A stretch of DNA of 64,000 bases from Natrinema halophilum (GCF_013402815.2 NZ_CP058601.1:496001-560000); one strand, 5' to 3'; shown: positions 8,976 through 18,755, counted from the first letter of the stretch. A program made the numbers and translations. Notes: a model not told the origin generated them from the letters alone.

Positions 8976-11900
8976 CTATGCCGAGCGAGGCGTTCCGACC
9001 TCCTCGAGCGGGACGATAGACGAGACTTCGGTGTTCGTCGTGTTCCTGACGAACTCGGCGAGTGCGGACGGCGGTTCGTTTCGGATCAGGTCCTGGAGCG
9101 ACTCGCCGTCGACGACGAAGTCTCCGTCCCCGTCGGTGTGGACGACGATATCGGTCCCTCGATTCGGGCCTGCCCAGGGCGGCGGTCCCTGACGCTCCTT
9201 CGACGGACCTGCCCAGGGTGGCGGACCCTGTCGGCCGTTCGAACGACCGCGGCCACGACCTGGACCACGATTGCCGCCGTCGCCCGTCGCGTCGGTCAGG
9301 GTGACGTCGATACCTGCACGTCGGCCGGTCGTCTCGCTCAATATCGCAAGATCGGCGTTCGAGAGATCCCGTACCTGACCCGGCGGCGTGTCGGTAAAGA
9401 CGTAGACGCCGCCGGCGTTGTAAGCACCGATATCGCTCTCCGGGACGCCAACGACGAGATCCATCTTGTTCCCGCCGGTTATCTTTCCCTTCGCGACGAC
9501 GTATCCGGGTCTGGCCTGCAGCGGGACGTTGGTGGATCGCTGCGGTAGCGGCTGCGGATCGTCCTGTTCGAATCCGTTCGGATCGTCTCGAACCCGGAAA
9601 ATGCCCCAGAGCCCGGATTCGAGCCGTCTGCCCTGTTTGGTTTCCTGATAGAGATAGTCGCCCTCGGTGGCTGACGGCCCTCCTGCCCCGTTGATGAGGT
9701 CGAAACTTTCCGCCTTCCCGGGACCGTACGATCCGTCGACGCCGACGACGGGTGACGCGTCGACGCCCTGGAAGCGCTGCCATTGGTGCCCGGCAAGATG
9801 GAACGAAATCCCGCGAGCCTTGTCGGCGACGCACCCGACGCGAAACCGGACGGGGTCGCCGCTCAACGCTCGCAGGATGGGCGTGTTCGGATCTCCGTGC
9901 ACGTCGGAACTGAATACCAGGTGCTGAGAATCGTTTTGTTGGAAGCGATAGCGGAATGGTTCGGAACGGTAGTTGATCGCCGCGTAGCCGTGATCTTCGG
10001 CCTCACCGATCTGGTTCGGTCGGGAAGTATCACCTTCATCACCATCGCTCGGTACGATGGGTCTACTTGGCGCATCACGGTTTGTGATGTACTGGGCGTC
10101 GGCAAACAACAGGGGTTTCTGCCGGAAGTCGTCGGCGTTCCTGGACTTCGTCTTGATCATCGAGGTTCGGCGACCCGGTGTCGCCTCGGCCGTGTGGTTG
10201 GTGAGCGCGATCGATTCCGACTGGTTTACGATCAGTTGCCCGTAGGCGCCGTGATGGCGATTGCTCCGGATGTCGGCCACGTCCGTGAGGAGGACAGTTC
10301 CAAGTTCGACGTCTGCATGCCATGCGTAGCTGATCGTGTCGCCGCGGCCGACTGTCGTGTCGTAGTTAAATCCGACTGCCGACCCGTTCGATCCGTTGAC
10401 GTCGAGTCGAACCTGAGACGGATGTAGTGAGATCCGAGTCGATCGATCCCAGTTACGTTTGATCCGCATTTGGGGATGTGCGTCGCTATTGTCGAGATCG
10501 GCCGGGAGTTCGTTCGTGAGATTGATCTTTACGAGATCTCCTTCGTTGGCGTGGAGCGTCAGCGGCTCGACCGGCCGTTGGCCGGCCTTGATCTCGTCGA
10601 CGTACCGATCGAACGCGAACACGATTCCCGACGGATCGCTGTCGCCGTGATCGTTGTACGGGATTTCCGTCTGGAACGCCGTGATATTGTACTCACGGAC
10701 GGTCTCGACGTCGGCGGATGGGGCCGGCGTGCCCGGGCCTTTGTCGTCCGCGGCGGGCTGTGGCGGAATCCGTCCGACGTTTTCGTTCTGCCGGGCGTCC
10801 CTGTCCGGCGGGACGGTCGTATCCGTTTCGTCGGAACTGTATAGCAATCTGGCGCGCTGCCCGTCCGCGGTCCAGTCGTGGTCGGAGAACTGCGAGGGAT
10901 GGCCCATAGCCGCCAGTTCAGCATCGGCGATCGTTCCGTCCGGAGCGCCGTAGTCGTCGAGTGCCTGGAGGTGCGTGACTGACCCGCCCCAGATACGGAC
11001 GAGCCCCCACATTCCACACCAGAGATCGTCGACGATGTTCGATCCGTACCGATAATCCCGGACCGGAATGTCGTCTGGGTTCGTTATTCGGTCGAACTGA
11101 TGCTGTGTGGCTTCTGGCGTCAGTTTGTAGGTGAATGCTTCGGACGGGCTGATCAGCTCCGAGACGTGATCCTCCGCGGAGAACCCTTCTGGGTTCATCC
11201 GCAACCCGTGAACGGCGAAGTTGTGTTGTTCTTCGTATGCACCCTGGAAGAGACGGAACCGAATCTGATCACCTTCGTACGCTTCCAGTACCGGGGTCGA
11301 TGGATCGCCGTGGACTTGCGAGCTGTGAACGTACGCCGAGTCTGCGTCCCCCCGCGTGTAGTAGGGCGTGTTTCGATAGTTGATCGCCATCGTCCCGGCG
11401 TTCGTATTATGCTCTCGTCTGTCGGTGATGAACTCTCCGCGCTGGTCCTTCAACGGGGCAAAGTCGTGATAGTGTAGGGCCTGCTCCCGGAAATCACTGT
11501 CAGTTGATCCCTCCGGAGTGATGATGTTCGCCTGCGCACCGCTGAATATCGGTGCGTCCGAATACGGGTCCCGCCACTCTGATCCCCGTGGTTCCACGAG
11601 CAGTCCACAGAACATTCCGTGTTGACCCTCCGAGAGCGCAACGATATGGTCGTGGAAGTAAATCGCCCCTTGCTCGTCCGCAAACCACCGATACTCGTTA
11701 GTCTCACCGGGATCACACCCCTGATAGTAGTTGAATCCGTTGCCCAACGAGTCCGACCCCTGAACGTCGAACCCGACGAAGTGGGGGTGGATCGATGCGC
11801 CGTAACCTTCATCCGTGAGTTCGTTTTTCAAACGGATGATGACTTCGTCGCCCACGTTCGCCCGGAGGAACAGCGGTTCCGGATTCATCTCGCCGTTTCT

Positions 11901-13667
11901 GACGCGCGCAGCGTCGTCGACCGTCGTCGGCCCGTCGGTCACCCCGGGGACGTTTGCTTCCTCGAGAACGTAGCAGATTCCGTCCGGATCGTGCTCACCA
12001 GCGTCGTTGTACGCGATATCCGTCGACATGACGGCGATCGTGTATTCGATAGTCCGGTTTGCCCCGGTATCGGGGGCGGGGTCGGCATAGGGTGCGCCCG
12101 GGAGTATCGTATCGCCCAGGGCCGCTTTCTCGACGGCCGTCGGTTCCCGAGGCGAATCGACGGACTGGTTCGGCGGCTCAGGTGCCTGGTACCCCGTTGG
12201 GTCCTGTACACCGTTGACGTTCTTGATTGCGTCACCGACGAACTCCGGGAAACCAGGCGTTTCGGAATCTGCAGGGATGATACCGCTCGTGTTGGGTAAC
12301 GGTTGCAGGAAGTCCCGCTCTTTGTCGAGAACGCGCATTGTCCCCCACATTCCTTCGGCGTAATGTGGGAACAAGTGACAGTGAAAGAGGATGTCCCCGG
12401 TCGTTCCGTGGACGTAGCCGGCACCGACCTCGAATGCCTCCTCGAACTTCATACCCGGCCGGAGCGAGCCGGTCCCGTGGCCGGCAACGAGATACGACTG
12501 GTACGCATCCCCGAGGCCGATCGTCTGTGCGTCGACCGTATCGGCATCCGTATCAGGGACCTGCTTCCAGCGGTGTTGGTGGAGATGGTGCACGTGATTT
12601 TCTTCGGCCGAGGCACCGACGAAGCAGAACTTGATCGGATCGCCTTTGTAGGCCGCATAGACGTTGTCACCCCCGCCAGGATCGCCGTGCGTCCAGGAGT
12701 GATAGAACGTTTCTTCGGTATCACAGTCCGGGCAGTTGTTGTTGACGCGCTGGCCGCTCGGATCCGCCCGGTAGTTGATCGCGTGGATGGATTGTTCGGT
12801 GTTCGAGTGCGGCCAGTCGACACGCGGCTTCATGCCAGATGGCGAGTGATAAAACGTCACGAACTCGCGGTAACTCGTCCCGAGCCCGTTGGGATCGGTG
12901 ATGTCGGCGCGGACACCGCTCCGGAGTTCGCCCCCCGTTTCGGGATCCGTCCACGTCGCACCCGGCGGTTCGACGACGAGAGCGCCAAAGAGGCCGCGTT
13001 TCAGGAGATTCACTTGGTCTACCTTTCCGGACGCCGAGTCGACGGCCTGGTTCGCACCGTCGTAGAAGAAGTGCGTCCCGGTGTGTGTCGCCTCCCATTC
13101 GTACGTGATCGTCTCACCGGGTGCGGTCGTCGTGTCGGCGTTGTACCCAACGGACATTCCGTCCGACTGCTGTACGTCGTACGGCAGTCCGGTCTGATGG
13201 ATCGATGCGCGCTCATCGAGATGGTTGTGAAACTCGATTTTGACGGTGTCTCCCTCGTTCGCCCGGATCACCAGCGGTTCGATTTTCGAGGGATCGGGTC
13301 CGCCGTTCTCGTCCGTCGCGTTTTCGTCCTCTATGAGTGCGAATCCATCATCGGGCGTCTTCCCCGACGCGCCACGCACGTCTTCCAGATCCGATTCGAG
13401 GACGTACGCTGCTCCGTTGGGCTGGTGTAGCCCGTATCGGTTGTAGACGATGTCTAGCCGTACCGCATGAATGCTGTACGTTCTGGTGGTTCCGTTGCTT
13501 CTCACTCCCTGTTTTCCGTTTCCGCTTTTCGCATTCGTACGTGTTCGTCGATTGTTCAGCAAGTAGCCCGATACCGGTAACTGGCCGATTCCCTGTACGA
13601 ACGTACGCCGATCGTGCCCGCCAGTGTTGCCACTCGAGTTCGTACTGCCCTCTGATGATTCGGACAT
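8976..13667 (-). CDS. Giant multicopper oxidase, MnxG-like, three tandem two-cupredoxin units, 1563 aa
   Basis: Predicted multicopper oxidase; the closest type I know is the bacterial Mn(II) oxidase MnxG. Three homologous units (about 62-448, 538-893, 988-1360) each open with a related strand: YSIHAVRLDIVYN, YTIAVMSTDIAYN, YNITAFQTEIPYN. Unit 1 alone keeps the type-1/T3 motifs HVHHLHQHRW (about 358-367) and HCHLFPHYAEGM (429-440, with Cys430, His435, Met440). Unit 2 alone keeps HPH (627-629) and HDH (672-674). Unit 3 has lost nearly all ligands. The C-terminal 200 residues hold a doubled RQGPPPWAGP segment and an acidic end. The N terminus has RRTFVQG but only a weak hydrophobic stretch, so Tat export is uncertain. 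The start is the ATG at 13667, with a GTG two codons earlier. The substrate is unproven; Mn(II), Fe(II), Cu(I) or phenolics are all possible. Confidence 0.85.
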   Translation of the reverse strand: MSESSEGSTNSSGNTGGHDRRTFVQGIGQLPVSGYLLNNRRTRTNAKSGNGKQGVRSNGTTRTYSIHAVRLDIVYNRYGLHQPNGAAYVLESDLEDVRGASGKTPDDGFALIEDENATDENGGPDPSKIEPLVIRANEGDTVKIEFHNHLDERASIHQTGLPYDVQQSDGMSVGYNADTTTAPGETITYEWEATHTGTHFFYDGANQAVDSASGKVDQVNLLKRGLFGALVVEPPGATWTDPETGGELRSGVRADITDPNGLGTSYREFVTFYHSPSGMKPRVDWPHSNTEQSIHAINYRADPSGQRVNNNCPDCDTEETFYHSWTHGDPGGGDNVYAAYKGDPIKFCFVGASAEENHVHHLHQHRWKQVPDTDADTVDAQTIGLGDAYQSYLVAGHGTGSLRPGMKFEEAFEVGAGYVHGTTGDILFHCHLFPHYAEGMWGTMRVLDKERDFLQPLPNTSGIIPADSETPGFPEFVGDAIKNVNGVQDPTGYQAPEPPNQSVDSPREPTAVEKAALGDTILPGAPYADPAPDTGANRTIEYTIAVMSTDIAYNDAGEHDPDGICYVLEEANVPGVTDGPTTVDDAARVRNGEMNPEPLFLRANVGDEVIIRLKNELTDEGYGASIHPHFVGFDVQGSDSLGNGFNYYQGCDPGETNEYRWFADEQGAIYFHDHIVALSEGQHGMFCGLLVEPRGSEWRDPYSDAPIFSGAQANIITPEGSTDSDFREQALHYHDFAPLKDQRGEFITDRREHNTNAGTMAINYRNTPYYTRGDADSAYVHSSQVHGDPSTPVLEAYEGDQIRFRLFQGAYEEQHNFAVHGLRMNPEGFSAEDHVSELISPSEAFTYKLTPEATQHQFDRITNPDDIPVRDYRYGSNIVDDLWCGMWGLVRIWGGSVTHLQALDDYGAPDGTIADAELAAMGHPSQFSDHDWTADGQRARLLYSSDETDTTVPPDRDARQNENVGRIPPQPAADDKGPGTPAPSADVETVREYNITAFQTEIPYNDHGDSDPSGIVFAFDRYVDEIKAGQRPVEPLTLHANEGDLVKINLTNELPADLDNSDAHPQMRIKRNWDRSTRISLHPSQVRLDVNGSNGSAVGFNYDTTVGRGDTISYAWHADVELGTVLLTDVADIRSNRHHGAYGQLIVNQSESIALTNHTAEATPGRRTSMIKTKSRNADDFRQKPLLFADAQYITNRDAPSRPIVPSDGDEGDTSRPNQIGEAEDHGYAAINYRSEPFRYRFQQNDSQHLVFSSDVHGDPNTPILRALSGDPVRFRVGCVADKARGISFHLAGHQWQRFQGVDASPVVGVDGSYGPGKAESFDLINGAGGPSATEGDYLYQETKQGRRLESGLWGIFRVRDDPNGFEQDDPQPLPQRSTNVPLQARPGYVVAKGKITGGNKMDLVVGVPESDIGAYNAGGVYVFTDTPPGQVRDLSNADLAILSETTGRRAGIDVTLTDATGDGGNRGPGRGRGRSNGRQGPPPWAGPSKERQGPPPWAGPNRGTDIVVHTDGDGDFVVDGESLQDLIRNEPPSALAEFVRNTTNTEVSSIVPLEEVGTPRSA

Positions 13668-13689
13668 GTTCACTCAGTACCAATATCTA

Positions 13690-13700
13690 ATAGATATATT
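13690..13700 (-). promoter_or_regulatory. Probable TATA element for the multicopper oxidase gene
   Basis: The sequence AATATATCTA (minus strand) lies about 27 bp before the ATG at 13667, inside an AT-rich island (13680-13770). The spacing fits a leaderless promoter. Confidence 0.45.
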
Positions 13701-14311
13701 GTTTGGAATTAAATTACTAAAATGTATTTAAACCAAATAAAAATTTAATTTAGATAAAAATAGGAGGAAATATACCTGGGACCAGTTATGACGTTGTGCC
13801 AGCCACCACTACGTCATCACGGTGGTTGATTCGTCATAGCGACCGCTGCGGGCCGCCATGTAGCTGTATCCATCACGATCATGACGTACCGAATTCGTTC
13901 GGTGGGATGCGATATTGAAATGAAGGATTCGAACGGTTCGGCGCCGTTATTTCATTCTGTTAGTTTCAGCCACACTTTCTATCGGCCCGGCAAAACCCTG
14001 CCAGCACGAACGAGGCCAAACCGGCCCCAATACCTCCGAATCACACCACGTCGGTTCGCTGACACCTGCCGCAATCGAACTGGAACATTGTTTACACGGG
14101 CGGGGATCGGATCGGGCTTACCCAAACTCGTGACCAGGCGGCGTCTCCTCTATGACCCGGCAAGATAGGTGAAACCGACGACGCCGGTTCTATGTCCCGA
14201 CGAACCTCGGGGAATCCCAGCGAAATCGCAGGACACCTCGACGAACCCGCAGGATCGAGTGAACGGTCGCACTAGCGTTGCGGAGGGGAAGTTGGGATGA
14301 CTGGCCGGACG
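13701..14311. other. Gene-free stretch, about 610 bp, with AT-rich island
   Basis: The first 70 bp are very AT-rich. An open frame at 13881-14168 encodes a basic, Arg-rich 95-mer unlike halophilic proteins and is not accepted. I see no repeat or RNA gene. It separates the oxidase promoter from the stop of the GH16 gene. Confidence 0.45.
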
Positions 14312-16201
14312 TCAGACCGGGTCGTAGACCCGGACGTATTCGACTTCCATACGCTGGGGAAGCTGGGTGCGCCCGTCGGGGTAACCGGGCATCAGGCCGC
14401 CGACGGCAACGTTGAGCAGGAGAAAGAACTGATCGTTGAACACCCACTCGTTGCCGCCGACGTCCGAGGGGGTGAGGGTGTTGACGTGGTTGCCGTCGAC
14501 CCAGAACTTCAAGAGGTCGTCGTACCACGTAAGCTGGAAGTCGTGGAACTCCTGTGAGAAGTCGCCATTGATGTCGTAATTCGCTGAAATACCGCCGCCG
14601 CCGGAGTATCCAGGACCGTGAATCGTCTGGTGGACGGTGTCCGTGTCGTCGCCCGTCAGTTCCATGATATCGATTTCGCCGCAGTCCGGCCAGCTGACGC
14701 TGTCGATGTCCTGACCGAGCATCCAGATGGCGGGCCAGAGGGCCTGTGTCGCGGGTAGTCTGGCACGGACCTCGACGCGTCCGAACTGTTTCTCGAACTT
14801 GTTCTCCGAAACCAGTCGGGCGGACGTGTACGAATTCTGTCCGTTGGGCGCCGCTTCTTCGCGGGCCTCGATGATCAGACGATCGCCCTCGACCCAGGCG
14901 TTGTCGCCGTTAGTGTAATACTGCTCTTCCTGATTGCCCCAGGAGCAGTCCGTGTTCAGCCTGCCGTTCTGACCGCATCCGCCACCGGTCGCGAAACTCC
15001 ACTTCGAGGAATCGATCGATCTGCCGTCGAATTCGTCGTTCCAGACCAGTTGCCAGCTATTTCCGTCGAGGTTCGGATAGTTGTCCGCGCCGTCACCGTC
15101 TTCCGGCGGCTGGTCGCCACCGGTTTCGGCTTCAATCCAGTCGAAATTGAAACCGCCGTCCTCGACGTAGATTCGCACGACCTGCCGTCCGCTCGAGAGC
15201 GAGACGTCGCTTGCTGTCACCCTCGTCCAGGATTGCCAGCCGCCGGTGTTCGGGGCGGTGATAGTCCCGGTGACATCCGTCCCGTCGACTTCGACGCGGA
15301 ACGCGCCGCCGCCGGCGTTCGAGGCGACGTTCGCTGTCAGGTCGTACGTTCCTTCGGTGACGTCGACGGTATACTCGTACCACTCGCCGGCCTCTGTCCA
15401 TCCGATGTTGTAGTTGTCACCCCCGCCCTCTATGTCCACGCCGTCCGAACGATACGCCCCGCCTGCGTTACCCGACGTAGTGTCGTTGTACGCAACGCCC
15501 TGTCCGCCGGTATCGTACTCCTCGGCTTCGATCCGGCCGGGGAAGCTGTGATCGGCGTACGCAGACTGTTCGTCAGCGTCTTCGTCACCGGTATTGCCCT
15601 CATCGGCGTTCTCGCGTCCGCCATCGACTTGCGAGAATTCGAGCCAATCGATGTTGGTTCCGCCGGTGTCGAAATGAATGGCGATCATGCACTCGCCGCT
15701 ATCCAGATTGACTTCCCGGGTGACCGTCGTCCAGGACTGCCAGCTTCCGGTATCCGGTATGTCGAACGTCGTCAGACTCCGCTGATCTCGAAGAAGTGTT
15801 ATCGTCCCGCCACCACCGCCCGAGACAACGTGCGCTGTGACTTCGTAGGTTCCCGTCGATTCGACTGTCGCAGAGTAGTTGAGCCACTCGCCAGCCTCAG
15901 TCCATCCTACGTTGTAGTTGTCGCCCCCCTCCTCGATGTCCACGCCATCCGAACGGTACGCCCCGCCGCTGTTGCCCGTCGAAGCATCGCGATACGCCCA
16001 GAACGATCCGTCGGTGTCGTAGTCCTCGGCCTCGATTCGACCGGGAATCACGTGTCGAGCCCCTTCGAACGCCGTCGCAGCCCCGCTCGCGCTGAATACG
16101 CCGGTGCCGGCGGCTGCCGTTGCTGTCGTCAAAAAGTATCGCCGTTTTAACCGATTGCCTGTCGACTCGCTTTCGTGGTTCGAATTGTCTCCGTCGTGCA
16201 T
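14312..16201 (-). CDS. Tat-exported GH16 beta-glucanase with two CBM6 modules
   Basis: Secreted endo-beta-1,3(-1,4)-glucanase type enzyme of 629 residues. A twin-arginine signal (LKRRYFLTTATAAAGTGVFS, about 18-37) is followed by two CBM6-type carbohydrate-binding domains (about 53-190 and 221-358), each opening with PGRIEAE(D/E)YDT and containing GGDNYN(V/I)GWTEAGEW. An acidic linker leads to the GH16 domain (about 384-629). The catalytic signature is GEIDIMEL with nucleophile Glu509, Asp511 and acid/base Glu514. The two CBMs are close copies of each other, a likely internal duplication. A halophile feeding on beta-1,3-glucans such as laminarin or fungal/algal walls is the simplest reading. 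Confidence 0.93.
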   Translation of the reverse strand: MHDGDNSNHESESTGNRLKRRYFLTTATAAAGTGVFSASGAATAFEGARHVIPGRIEAEDYDTDGSFWAYRDASTGNSGGAYRSDGVDIEEGGDNYNVGWTEAGEWLNYSATVESTGTYEVTAHVVSGGGGGTITLLRDQRSLTTFDIPDTGSWQSWTTVTREVNLDSGECMIAIHFDTGGTNIDWLEFSQVDGGRENADEGNTGDEDADEQSAYADHSFPGRIEAEEYDTGGQGVAYNDTTSGNAGGAYRSDGVDIEGGGDNYNIGWTEAGEWYEYTVDVTEGTYDLTANVASNAGGGAFRVEVDGTDVTGTITAPNTGGWQSWTRVTASDVSLSSGRQVVRIYVEDGGFNFDWIEAETGGDQPPEDGDGADNYPNLDGNSWQLVWNDEFDGRSIDSSKWSFATGGGCGQNGRLNTDCSWGNQEEQYYTNGDNAWVEGDRLIIEAREEAAPNGQNSYTSARLVSENKFEKQFGRVEVRARLPATQALWPAIWMLGQDIDSVSWPDCGEIDIMELTGDDTDTVHQTIHGPGYSGGGGISANYDINGDFSQEFHDFQLTWYDDLLKFWVDGNHVNTLTPSDVGGNEWVFNDQFFLLLNVAVGGLMPGYPDGRTQLPQRMEVEYVRVYDPV

Positions 16202-16583
16202 CGTGTCTCAGCCCCCGTAGTCAACTGGCACCTCTCAGCACTGAACTGCCAGATCGTTTCGACTACTATTGGCATGCTATACCACCACAGCAACTTAATT
16301 TTTATTATAAAGTTAATAAAAATATATCTGGTGGGCAGACATCCCCGCTCGCAATTACCGTGATCCAGGTAACGATATTCTCCGGCCGTGGACTACCGGT
16401 GGACACAGAATCGTTGAGACACCGTATCGTCATTTTCGGGTGAGTAGATGAGGCTGCTCGAGTCGATGACTGCATGTTGTTCGATGGCGACGAATCGAGG
16501 AAAACAGGCGCAATTGCTAACGAAAAACGCCTACGGCTCGGACCGAACGAGACCAGGGCGGTATCGGACCGCACGAACAGGGC
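16202..16583. other. Gene-free stretch, 380 bp, with AT-rich tract
   Basis: An AT-rich tract (about 16288-16330, with runs such as TTTTTATTATAAAG) probably includes the GH16 promoter, with a leader of roughly 60-100 nt. No gene is supported. Confidence 0.45.
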
Positions 16584-17681
16584 TCAGCTTCGTTCTTCTT
16601 CGGAGAACCGCCACGAATTGTCAGCTTCGGCGGAAACTTCCTCCCTCGAGAGCGGCACGTTGTGGTAGAGTTGCTCGAGGTGGTCCATAGTGTAGCTGAC
16701 CGAGTAACGTTCGACGGCCGCTCTGGTCTCACGATCGGTTGCCAGACAGGTCTCGATGGCGTCGACCATCGATTCGAGGTCGCCGTATTCGAATCGCTCG
16801 CCGTTGTCGCTGTCAATCGTCCGATCGAACGGCGGCACGTCGGCCGCGGCAACGGGCGTCCCACAGGCGTTGGCCTCGAGCGTCGAGAGTCCGAGCGTGT
16901 CGGCGGTCGAGGCTGTCAGGAAGGCATCGATCGAGGAGTAGAAGGTCGGTAGCTCCTCTCGCGGAAGGAACTCACGGATCTCGACGTTGTCAGGTGCGTT
17001 GCGCTCGAGGCAGTCTCTGTAGGGCCCTTCGCCGACGACGACGAAGTCGTACTCCGGACACTCCTCGGCGGCCCGCAGGATTTCGCTGACGTTTTTTTCC
17101 ATGCTCAGCCGTCCGCTGTAACCGATAACCGTCCGGTCTGGATACCAATCGTCTTCCGTCGGTTGGAAAAAGTCCATGTCGATCCCGACGGGGAGTTGGA
17201 CGTGTTCGACGGATCGCTCGATGCGCTCAGTCGATGCGGTAACGACGTCGAAACTCCTGAGGAATGCATTCTCCGCGGGGACGTATCCCTTCGAGAGGGC
17301 GGTGGCGATCGACTCGAATTTGACGCTCTGATGGAAATACTCCTCGAGTGGTGTGTGGTGGGTGTATATCGTCGGCAGGTCGTGTTTCCAGGCGTAGTAG
17401 CGACCGAGGAGACCTATCGGGGCAGGGCCGTGACAGTGGACAACATCGAGGTCGGGAAGCGTCGACGGTCGCCTCGTAAGCGGTATCCGGTAGCCGGCGT
17501 AGAACGGGTTCGGCAACGACTTGACCGGGATTTCACGGGGACCCGGCTCGTAATTGCCATCCGGGTAAATAACGTACACTTCGTGTCCCTTCTGCTCTAA
17601 CTCTTCGCGCCAGAGTTTGATCGTGTACGTTACGCCGTCGATTTCGGGAAAATAACTGTCTGTAAAGTATCCGATTTTCAT
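16584..17681 (-). CDS. Glycosyltransferase family 4 (GT-B fold), 365 aa
   Basis: Predicted retaining glycosyltransferase that moves a sugar from a nucleotide donor to a lipid- or glycan-linked acceptor at the inner membrane face. The N-terminal fold opens MKIGYFTDSYFPEIDGVTYTIKLW with the family glycine-rich loop, then HCHGPAPIGLLGRYYAW and YTHHTPLEEYF. The donor domain holds IGYSGRLSMEKNVSEILRAA, FVVVGEGPYRD and the ExFGLxxLEA-like segment DTLGLSTLEANACGTPV with Glu. Its ATG follows directly on the stop codon of the upstream gene (TGA-ATG), so the two are co-translated. The resemblance to diacylglycerol glucosyltransferases is suggestive only. Confidence 0.88.
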   Translation of the reverse strand: MKIGYFTDSYFPEIDGVTYTIKLWREELEQKGHEVYVIYPDGNYEPGPREIPVKSLPNPFYAGYRIPLTRRPSTLPDLDVVHCHGPAPIGLLGRYYAWKHDLPTIYTHHTPLEEYFHQSVKFESIATALSKGYVPAENAFLRSFDVVTASTERIERSVEHVQLPVGIDMDFFQPTEDDWYPDRTVIGYSGRLSMEKNVSEILRAAEECPEYDFVVVGEGPYRDCLERNAPDNVEIREFLPREELPTFYSSIDAFLTASTADTLGLSTLEANACGTPVAAADVPPFDRTIDSDNGERFEYGDLESMVDAIETCLATDRETRAAVERYSVSYTMDHLEQLYHNVPLSREEVSAEADNSWRFSEEERS

Positions 17682-18665
17682 TCAAGCCACCTCCTCGTAC
17701 AACGACTGATACTGGTTTGCAACCGACTCGAGCGAGAAGGCTTCGCTCCGTTCGGCTGCGTTTGATCCGAGGCGGTCCCGTTCTGCTGGATCGGAGAGCC
17801 GATCGATAGCATCGACGAACCCTCCGATACCCGACTCGGATACCTTCAGGCAGTCCGTCCCGTCTTCGAGCCACGAGAACGTCTCGATGTCACGGACGAG
17901 GACTGGTTTGCCGGCGGTCATCGCTTCCAGGAGCGCAATCCCCTCGTTTTCTTCGTGTGTCGGGAAACAAAATATATCTCCTGCTGCGAATGCACCACGG
18001 ATGTCGTCTACGTATCCGGTGAACGTGCAGTTTTCCGGGGCCGTTTCGATCAGTTCCGTCGTCTCTCGCCCCTTCAGCGAGAGATCAAGGGGACCGAACC
18101 AGGCGAAATCCAGATCGGGTTTCTGCCTGGCCAGTTCGACGAACGTTTCGAGTCCCTTTCGCTTGATGACGTGACCGACGAGGAAGACGACCGGTGGACG
18201 AAGGTCGTATCGCTCTCGATACTCCGCCTCGAGCGATTCGAACCCCTCTAATTTCCCTCGGTCGACGCCGTTCGAGATGACCGTAGTCGACACGTCGGTG
18301 TACGTCTCGATCAGCCGCTGGTTGTATTCGGATGGACAGACCAGAGCGTCGGCCAGCCCGTACGCTCGTTCCAGATATGGCCGCAGTGGCTTCGCCAGAG
18401 CGTTCGTAAATCGGAAACTGTCCCCGAAATCCTCCGCCGTTACGTGTGTGTTCGCAACGACTGGCATGTTTCGCCGACGGGCTCGTTTCGCGTACCAGAC
18501 GGACCGAGGTCCCATGAGGTTACAGTGAAACACGTCGGCATCGAGGGAGGGTTCGGTCGTATACGGGAGGCCTATTAGATCAAGCATCTTCCGCTGATGG
18601 ACGACCGACTCGTGGATACCGCCAGTGACGTGATCCTCGAGTTCGAAGTAGTGGCTGATTTTCAT
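17682..18665 (-). CDS. Glycosyltransferase family 4, 327 aa
   Basis: GT-B glycosyltransferase paired with the one at 16584. It begins MKISHYFELEDHVTGGIHESVVHQ, a typical acceptor-domain loop. VVFLVGHVIKRKGLETFVELA is the donor-domain start and CFPTHEENEGIALLEAMTAGKPVL carries the Glu-x7-Glu nucleotide-sugar site. The frame is open to 18800, but the extra 45 residues consist mostly of a (GN)n tract encoded by a hexanucleotide repeat and unrelated sequence, so the ATG at 18665 is preferred. It sits between an alkaline-phosphatase-fold gene and the second transferase, in a four-gene minus-strand set (21349 to 16584). Confidence 0.87.
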   Translation of the reverse strand: MKISHYFELEDHVTGGIHESVVHQRKMLDLIGLPYTTEPSLDADVFHCNLMGPRSVWYAKRARRRNMPVVANTHVTAEDFGDSFRFTNALAKPLRPYLERAYGLADALVCPSEYNQRLIETYTDVSTTVISNGVDRGKLEGFESLEAEYRERYDLRPPVVFLVGHVIKRKGLETFVELARQKPDLDFAWFGPLDLSLKGRETTELIETAPENCTFTGYVDDIRGAFAAGDIFCFPTHEENEGIALLEAMTAGKPVLVRDIETFSWLEDGTDCLKVSESGIGGFVDAIDRLSDPAERDRLGSNAAERSEAFSLESVANQYQSLYEEVA

Positions 18666-18725
18666 GTCTATTCCCTGAAGGTCTCGTTGACCGATCGGGA
18701 TCGACGAGGCCAATCGACGGTCAGT

Positions 18726-18755
18726 GTTCCCGTTCCCGTTCCCGTTCCCGTTACT
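18726..18755. repeat. Hexanucleotide repeat GTTCCC, four perfect units plus one variant
   Basis: It lies in the 116-bp spacer between the alkaline-phosphatase-like gene and the glycosyltransferase ATG at 18665. If the longer start at 18800 is used it encodes Gly-Asn repeats. A length change would keep the frame. Confidence 0.85.

Noticed and set aside
7809..9548. Long plus-strand open frame (579 codons)
   Set aside because: It is antisense to the Na+/H+ antiporter and the oxidase end; the translation is Ser/Arg/Thr-rich and non-acidic, as expected of a high-GC mirror frame.
13881..14168. Plus-strand 95-codon frame in the gap after the giant oxidase
   Set aside because: Basic and Arg/Thr-rich, no promoter or ribosome-binding site, no family look.
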